This document shows positions 59,087 to 64,000 of a stretch of DNA of 64,000 nucleotides, piece after piece. This DNA is from Anaerosacchariphilus hominis. Its GTDB lineage: Bacteria > Bacillota > Clostridia > Lachnospirales > Lachnospiraceae. Below the pieces are notes generated by a model. It was given only the letters and a program-made list of their open reading frames with translations, was not told where the DNA came from and did not search any database. How positions within the stretch are numbered: position 1 is the stretch's first letter; each line of letters begins with the position of its first letter. Position numbers and translations under genes: made by a program. The stretch covers positions 1 to 64,000 of the forward strand of contig NZ_JACOOR010000007.1 of assembly GCF_014290175.1 (NCBI RefSeq). Direction: 5' to 3'.

Positions 59087-60232
59087 ATGAAAAAGAAAGC
59101 ACTGGCAGCACTGCTCGCATGTGCGATGACCGCTGGCCTTCTGGCTGGATGCGGAAGCAAGGAAGCAGCACCGGCTGAGACCACAACCACAGAGACCACA
59201 GAGGCTACGGACGATGCAGCAGCTAAGGAAGAGGCTCCGGCAGCTGAGGAGACCGCAGCAACCACAGAAGTTGTTAAGTATAACGACATCAAGGATGAGC
59301 TCGGCGGAATTCCGGCAGCAGCAAAAGATATGAAGTTCAACATCGGCTTCTGCGGTAAGGCTTTCGAGAACGAGTTCTGGAGAATGGAGAAGGAAGGTTC
59401 CGAGGCAGCAGCAAAGGCACTGCAGGAACTGGGACTTGATGTAACCGTTACTGCTCAGGCAGCAAGCGGTGAGAGTGATGTTCAGGGACAGGAAACCGTT
59501 ATGAAGGCCATGAGCAACGGCGATTATGACGCTATCATGGTAGCTCCGATTTCCGATTCTAACCTGACAGCAGCTATCGAGGCAGCTCAGGAAAAGGGTA
59601 TTCCGATGTCCTACTGCAACGATAAAGACGCAAACGTAGACCTTCCGTCCGTTGTAGCTGACCATAAGGATACAGCAGAACTGGCAGCTAAGTGGATCGC
59701 TGAGAAGATTGGCGAAGAGGGACAGGTAGCAGTTGTACAGGGTCTTCCGACCGCTGAGGCAGCTCGTCTTCGTACCGATTGCTTCGTAGATTACATGACA
59801 GCTAACTATCCGAACATCGAAGTAGTAGCACAGCAGAACGCTGACTGGGATCGTACAAAGGCAAAAGACGTTGCAACTACTATCCTGAAGGCTAACCCGG
59901 ATGTAAAGGCTATCTACGCTAACAACGACACCATGGCTATGGGTGTTCTGGAAGCTGTTAAAGAGCTGAACCTGCTTGGCAAGGTATTAGTAGTTGGTAC
60001 AGACGGAACCACTGAGGCTCTTGAGTCCATCAAGGCTGGCGAGCTTTCCGCAACCATCAACGATTTCCCGTACTATCAGTCTCAGGTAGTTGTTGAGATG
60101 CTGGTTCGTACACTGGCTGGACAGGAAGTTCCGAAGTACATCTACTCTCCGCACGCTGTTGTTGATGCAGACAACTGTAACCAGAGTAACGAAGAGATTC
60201 TTGGATGGACCGGATTCACACTGGCAGAGTAA
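59087..60232 (+). CDS. rbsB: Sugar ABC transporter substrate-binding lipoprotein
   Basis: 381 residues. A lipoprotein signal peptide ends LLAGC-GSKE with the lipidated cysteine at about 22, followed by a threonine/glutamate-rich tether (25-60). A type 1 periplasmic-binding fold follows: FNIGFCGKAFENEFWRMEKEG, MVAPISDSNLTAAIEAAQEKGIPM and VVGTDGTTEALESIKAGELSATINDFPY. It captures a monosaccharide outside the membrane for RbsA/RbsC. The ribose assignment rests on the rbsK neighbour and is not certain. GGGAGG precedes the ATG. Confidence 0.9.
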   Translation: MKKKALAALLACAMTAGLLAGCGSKEAAPAETTTTETTEATDDAAAKEEAPAAEETAATTEVVKYNDIKDELGGIPAAAKDMKFNIGFCGKAFENEFWRMEKEGSEAAAKALQELGLDVTVTAQAASGESDVQGQETVMKAMSNGDYDAIMVAPISDSNLTAAIEAAQEKGIPMSYCNDKDANVDLPSVVADHKDTAELAAKWIAEKIGEEGQVAVVQGLPTAEAARLRTDCFVDYMTANYPNIEVVAQQNADWDRTKAKDVATTILKANPDVKAIYANNDTMAMGVLEAVKELNLLGKVLVVGTDGTTEALESIKAGELSATINDFPYYQSQVVVEMLVRTLAGQEVPKYIYSPHAVVDADNCNQSNEEILGWTGFTLAE

Positions 60233-60370
60233 TAAATAAAATCGCCCTGTGGTAACAGGGAGAAGATATCATGCAAAAGGTAATGGGGCTGTTCGCAATA
60301 TCGTCTGATTTTTGCAGCAGTCCCATTCCATATAAACATGGTTGGAAGATTGGAGAAAGGTAGCAGGTTT

Positions 60371-61873
60371 ATGGAAAAATATATCGAGTTTCAGAATATC
60401 ACAAAAGTTTTTCCAGGCCAGAAAGCGCTGGACAATGTTTCGTTTTCTGTCAGAGAAGGTGAGATTCACGCTCTGCTGGGCGAAAACGGCGCCGGAAAAT
60501 CGACATTGCTGAATATTCTGCATGGAATGTTTCCGGCTACAGAAGGCAAGGTCTTTATCGAGGGAAAAGAAGTAAAGTTTAAGAGCGCGCTGGATGCCAT
60601 TGATTTCGGTATCGCAAAGGTGCATCAGGAGATTAATGTTATTCCGGAGCTTACCGTAGCTCAGAATATGATGCTGGGCGGAGAGCCCAGAAAAGGTGTC
60701 CTTCTGGACAAGAAAAAAATGGAACAGGAAACACAGGCACTGCTGGACAAGCTGGGATGTGATTTCCGGGCGGATGAAAAAGTAGGCGGTCTGTCTGCAG
60801 GTAAGAAGCAGATGATTCAGATCGCGAAGGCTCTTTATATGAACGCGAAGGTTATCTCCTTCGACGAGCCCACATCCTCCTTAAGTAACGCTGAAGTCAA
60901 GACTCTGTTCGGGATCATCCGTGATCTGAAGAAGCAGGGCATAACGATTTTATATATCAGCCACAAGATGGATGAGATTTTTGAGATTTGCGACAGAGCC
61001 AGCATCCTGCGAGACGGATGTTATATCACCACTCTGGATCTGAAAGAGACCACAGAGGAAGTGCTGGTTCAGAACATGGTAGGACGTGACGTCTCCATGT
61101 TTGCCCAGAGACTGAAACCCTCCTGCGCGGATAAGAATACCACCGTGCTGAAGGTAGAGCATCTGAGCGGCCCCGCCGGATTCGATGATATCAGCTTTGA
61201 GCTGCATAAGGGAGAGATCCTGGGATTCTTCGGACTGGTAGGAGCCATGAGAACCGAGGTTATGAGAGCTATCTTCGGAGCAGACCCCACCTATGGCGGA
61301 GAGGTTTATTATAAGGGAGAAGCGCTTCCCCATAACCGTACCCCCCACACAGTAGTAGAAAAAGGTATCGGACTGGTATCCGAGAACCGTAAGGAAGAGG
61401 GCTTTGTCAAGAACTTTGACAATGCGGATAATATTGCGCTGGCAAGCCTGAAAAAGTATATGAAGGGCTTCTTTGTAAACCGGAAGATGAAAGAGGAGAA
61501 TTCCGTAAAGGTCGGCGAAACCGTAGGACTGACTCCCAACGATCCGGAGTTCCTGACCATGAGCCTTTCCGGTGGAAACGCCCAGAAGGTTATTCTGGCA
61601 AAGTGGCTGTCCACAGACGCAGACATCCTGATCATGGACGAGCCCACAAAGGGTATCGATATCGGCGCGAAAGCAGAGATTTACAAGCTGATGGAGGATA
61701 TCGTAGCATCCGGAAAGTCCATCATCATGGTATCTTCCGAGATGACAGAGGTCGTGGGTATGAGCGACCGAATGCTGATTATGCGTGAAGGAAAGCTGGT
61801 TGGTGAACTGGAGCGCGAAGAATTTGAGGAAGAGCGCATTATTACTTATGCAGTAGGAGGTAGCCAGTCATGA
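60371..61873 (+). CDS. rbsA: Sugar ABC transporter ATP-binding protein, RbsA type
   Basis: 500 residues with two ABC domains. The first has Walker A GENGAGKST (38-46), signature LSAGKKQM and SFDEPTSSL. The second has the family's degenerate GLVGAMRTEV in place of a good Walker A but an intact LSGGNAQKV and IMDEPTKGIDIGAK. It powers the importer. The start at 60371 has a poor ribosome site, but the protein begins correctly there. It overlaps rbsC by four bases (ATGA). No RbsD (mutarotase) gene is present. Confidence 0.93.
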   Translation: MEKYIEFQNITKVFPGQKALDNVSFSVREGEIHALLGENGAGKSTLLNILHGMFPATEGKVFIEGKEVKFKSALDAIDFGIAKVHQEINVIPELTVAQNMMLGGEPRKGVLLDKKKMEQETQALLDKLGCDFRADEKVGGLSAGKKQMIQIAKALYMNAKVISFDEPTSSLSNAEVKTLFGIIRDLKKQGITILYISHKMDEIFEICDRASILRDGCYITTLDLKETTEEVLVQNMVGRDVSMFAQRLKPSCADKNTTVLKVEHLSGPAGFDDISFELHKGEILGFFGLVGAMRTEVMRAIFGADPTYGGEVYYKGEALPHNRTPHTVVEKGIGLVSENRKEEGFVKNFDNADNIALASLKKYMKGFFVNRKMKEENSVKVGETVGLTPNDPEFLTMSLSGGNAQKVILAKWLSTDADILIMDEPTKGIDIGAKAEIYKLMEDIVASGKSIIMVSSEMTEVVGMSDRMLIMREGKLVGELEREEFEEERIITYAVGGSQS

Positions 61874-62832
61874 AAAAGTTATTAAAAAATAATTTCCGAG
61901 AAGTCAGTGTTATCATTGCAATCGCGATTATGTTCGTGATATTCGGAGCGCTGAATTCAGTCTATTTACAGCCCACCAATATCATTGATATTCTGGATCA
62001 GGCAACCATTTACGGACTGATGGGTCTGGGCATCATGCTTCCCATCATCACAGGTGGAATTGATATTTCCGTAGGCTCCGTCCTGGCTATGTCCGGATGT
62101 ATCGTGGCGAAGCTGGCAGTAGCCGGTGTAAACCCGATTCTCTGCATGATTGTAGGACTTCTGGTAGGTTTCGCAGCCGGTGGTGTCAACGGACTCCTGA
62201 TTTCCAAGATGAAGCTTCAGCCGTTCATCGCTACCATGGGTACACAGTCCGCATTCCGTGGACTTGCTTACATCATCACCGAGGGATATCCGGTACTGGG
62301 TGTTCCCGATTCCTACAGAGGAATTCTGAACCTGAAGCTGGTGGGAGATATCCGTATTTCCGTTCTGGTATTCCTGATTTGGGCAGTGATTATCTATGTT
62401 CTGTTAAAGAAGACCCGTCTTGGTACCTACATTTACGCAGTAGGTGGTAACGTAGAGGCAGCAAGACTTTCCGGTGTACGTGTAGAGCTGGTAACTACAC
62501 TGGCTTACGCCATCGGTATGCTGGGAACTGCTCTGGCAGGCCTGGTACAGATCGCCAAGCTGGGAACCGGAGACCCGACCACAGGTAACGGATGGGAAAT
62601 GAACGCCATCGCAGCAGCAGCCATCGGCGGAACCAGTATGGCAGGCGGCCGTGGTAATCCCTGGGGAACCGTACTGGGAGCTATCCTTTTCTCAGGACTG
62701 AAGGTAGGACTGGTAGTTATGAACGTAAATACATACTGGCAGTACGTTGCTACAGGTCTGGTAATCATTGTGGCGGCTTACGTGGAGATTTTCCAGAGTA
62801 TGATCGCCTCCAAAAAGAAGAAAAAAGCATAA
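61870..62832 (+). CDS. rbsC: Sugar ABC transporter permease, RbsC type
   Basis: 320 residues with 9-10 hydrophobic helices. The family landmarks TGGIDISVGSVLAMSGCIVA (about 60-79), MGTQSAFRGLAYIITEGYPV and AVGGNVEAARLSGVRVELV are present, plus the conserved loop AAIGGTSMAGGRGNPWGTVLGA (about 250-271). It forms the membrane channel with RbsA. It is followed by a terminator. Confidence 0.94.
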   Translation: MKKLLKNNFREVSVIIAIAIMFVIFGALNSVYLQPTNIIDILDQATIYGLMGLGIMLPIITGGIDISVGSVLAMSGCIVAKLAVAGVNPILCMIVGLLVGFAAGGVNGLLISKMKLQPFIATMGTQSAFRGLAYIITEGYPVLGVPDSYRGILNLKLVGDIRISVLVFLIWAVIIYVLLKKTRLGTYIYAVGGNVEAARLSGVRVELVTTLAYAIGMLGTALAGLVQIAKLGTGDPTTGNGWEMNAIAAAAIGGTSMAGGRGNPWGTVLGAILFSGLKVGLVVMNVNTYWQYVATGLVIIVAAYVEIFQSMIASKKKKKA

Positions 62833-62842
62833 GACAACAAAA

Positions 62843-62879
62843 GCAGGGGCGTCTCAGATTGGGATGCCCCTTATTTTGT
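62843..62879 (+). terminator. Terminator after rbsC
   Basis: Stem AGGGGCGTC / GGATGCCCCTT with an eight-base loop and one mismatch, then ATTTTG. Confidence 0.7.
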
Positions 62880-62897
62880 AGGAAGATAGGTGGATAT

Positions 62898-63668
62898 ATG
62901 AGAACGAAACAGATGGTGCGCAGACGGGACCGGATACTGGAGCTGCTGACCCAGTCAGAGAATGAAATATCAGTGAGAAAGCTCCTGGAGGAGCTGCAGG
63001 TCTCGGATGAAACCCTCCGCAAGGACCTGGTGGAAATGGAAAGACAGGGGACAATATTAAGAAAGCACGGCCGAATTCTGCTGGCCGATGTGTCGGCAGA
63101 CGATCCCTTAAGCATCCGTTCCATGCAGAACCGGGGCACCAAGGAGCGCATCGCCAGAGAGGTGCTGAATCATATCTCCTACAGCGACGAGTGCATTGGT
63201 CTGGATGTGGGAAGTACCGTCTGGTATGTGGCAAAGCTTCTGGCTGAGGATCGAACGAAGATCGCCATTACCAATTCGTTGGAGATATCCACGCTGTATG
63301 GACAGAATAATAACAATAATATCTACTGTACCGGCGGAATGCTGCGAAGCGTGGATAAAGGATTCTATGGCTACTGGGCCTGCGATAATTTAAGAAAAGT
63401 AAATATGGGCGTGGCTGTTCTGGGTACGCCGGGCATCATGGGAAGAAAAGGGCTGGGAGCCATCTCCTATGATGATAAGGAGCTCAAGCAGATCTATGTA
63501 AAGAACAGCCAGAAAACCATCGCTGTCTTTGACAGCACCAAGTGTAACTGTACCTGTCTCATCGACGGCGCGGAATGGGAGGACATCGACATTGTAATCT
63601 CCGATACGGCCATGAGCGAAGAGGACAGAGACAAGATAGGAAGCAGGACGAGACTGATTCTGGTGTAA
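62898..63668 (+). CDS. DeoR family transcriptional regulator
   Basis: 256 residues. The N-terminal DeoR helix-turn-helix (about 8-62) has RRRDRILELLTQSENEISVRKLLEELQVSDETLRKDLVEMERQGTILRKHGRI. The C-terminal sugar-phosphate sensor domain (about 80-245) includes LDVGSTVWYVAKLL and TNSLEISTLYG. It is the best candidate for binding the TTGGAAATCCAA sites of rbsK, rbsB and the SDR operon and for responding to a sugar phosphate. AGGTGG lies upstream of the ATG. The glycyl radical enzyme gene starts 35 bases on and is probably co-transcribed. Confidence 0.9.
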   Translation: MRTKQMVRRRDRILELLTQSENEISVRKLLEELQVSDETLRKDLVEMERQGTILRKHGRILLADVSADDPLSIRSMQNRGTKERIAREVLNHISYSDECIGLDVGSTVWYVAKLLAEDRTKIAITNSLEISTLYGQNNNNNIYCTGGMLRSVDKGFYGYWACDNLRKVNMGVAVLGTPGIMGRKGLGAISYDDKELKQIYVKNSQKTIAVFDSTKCNCTCLIDGAEWEDIDIVISDTAMSEEDRDKIGSRTRLILV

Positions 63669-63703
63669 AAGTGCGCCGGGAATCAGAGAAAGGAGATATT
63701 TTT

Positions 63704-64000
63704 ATGGAAAACTTTATTAACCTTGTAAAACAGATTCCCGTGACAGAGCGCATCGAGAGACTGAAGGAGCAGACCCTCACAGAGCCCCGGTATCTGACTG
63801 TGGAGCAGGCCCGGATCATCACCCGCGTATATAAGGAATACAGTGAAGAATCTGTGGCCATGAAGCGGGCGAGAGCCCTGAAGGCAGCTGCGGAGGAGCT
63901 GGAGCTTCGCATCGACGAGGGAGAACTGATTGTGGGAAACCGGTCCAGGGAATCCTGCGGCGGCGTGGTGTTCCCCGAGGGCGGTATCAAGTGGCTGGAG
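63704..64000 (+). CDS. Glycyl radical enzyme, N-terminal part (runs off window)
   Basis: The first 99 residues of a pyruvate formate-lyase-like glycyl radical enzyme. The opening TERIERLKEQTLTEPRYLTVEQARIITRVYKEYSEESVAMKRARALKAAAEELELRI and GELIVGN matches the PFL domain start. The catalytic cysteine and glycyl loop lie beyond the end, so the substrate class (glycerol or propanediol dehydratase, or others) cannot be called. The position after DeoR suggests it works in the same sugar pathway, perhaps dehydrating a diol made downstream. GAAAGGAG precedes the ATG. Confidence 0.85.
   Translation, partial: MENFINLVKQIPVTERIERLKEQTLTEPRYLTVEQARIITRVYKEYSEESVAMKRARALKAAAEELELRIDEGELIVGNRSRESCGGVVFPEGGIKWLE

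Noticed and set aside
1..64000. CRISPR arrays
   Set aside because: I saw no set of regularly spaced identical repeats of 23-40 bases; the hairpin array at 25.8 kb has different arms each time.

Overview
The window is about 64 kb of chromosome from a low-to-mid GC anaerobic Firmicute, most probably a member of the Lachnospiraceae (Clostridia). Support comes from the gene content: GdpP-RplI-DnaB and RpsF-Ssb-RpsR blocks, NiaR, CwlD, a class B sortase, YhgE/Pip proteins, a small 2x[4Fe-4S] ferredoxin, a DUF1858 protein and a glycyl radical enzyme. Ribosome sites are strong AGGAGG and promoters are sigma-A like. The genus cannot be fixed from what is visible.

Layout. 1-2.8 kb: the 3' end of a 23S rRNA with no 5S behind it, then tRNA-Asn, niaR, a D-2-hydroxyacid dehydrogenase, tRNA-Glu and tRNA-Cys. 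2.8-7.7 kb: a TauE-type permease, a PfkB kinase, a C_GCAxxG_C_C protein, a phosphopantetheinyl transferase, a class B sortase, a sirtuin and DUF951. 7.9-12.8 kb: a MacB-type ABC exporter with an anchored heptad-repeat protein behind a palindromic operator. 12.8-15.0 kb: an ECF S component and a class V aminotransferase. 15.2-22.3 kb: the housekeeping core rpsF-ssb-rpsR, a Suv3-like RNA helicase, gdpP, rplI and dnaB. 22.6-28.3 kb: an alanine/glycine symporter, MerR regulator, ferredoxin, DUF1858, an array of hairpins and cstA. 28.4-41.5 kb: mecA, a GH18 wall hydrolase, TetR facing two YhgE/Pip genes, cwlD, rpiB, upp, dCMP deaminase, a DUF4432 protein and BtpA.

41.5-56.2 kb is a mobilizable element bounded by imperfect inverted repeats (20 of 23 positions identical). 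Its order is a large serine recombinase, a DUF6870-like protein, a MobV relaxase with a recognisable oriT hairpin, a small regulator, a P4-type helicase and a CHC2 primase. It also carries DUF6076, an unknown protein, a sigma-like protein, a BceAB-type ABC exporter with its BceRS two-component system, and a DUF6061 protein. The Bce module is the evident cargo and suggests antimicrobial-peptide resistance.

56.3-64 kb: an SDR sugar-nucleotide reductase with a UPF0303 protein, a ribokinase divergent from an RbsBAC-type sugar ABC importer, a DeoR regulator, and the start of a glycyl radical enzyme. Copies of a TTGGAAATCCAA palindrome precede the SDR operon, rbsK and rbsB, suggesting one small regulon.

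The less explained items are a run of six hairpins at 25.75-25.89 kb, the bacterial Suv3 homologue, the element's inverted termini, the shared operator, and several repressor-type palindromes placed exactly on promoters.
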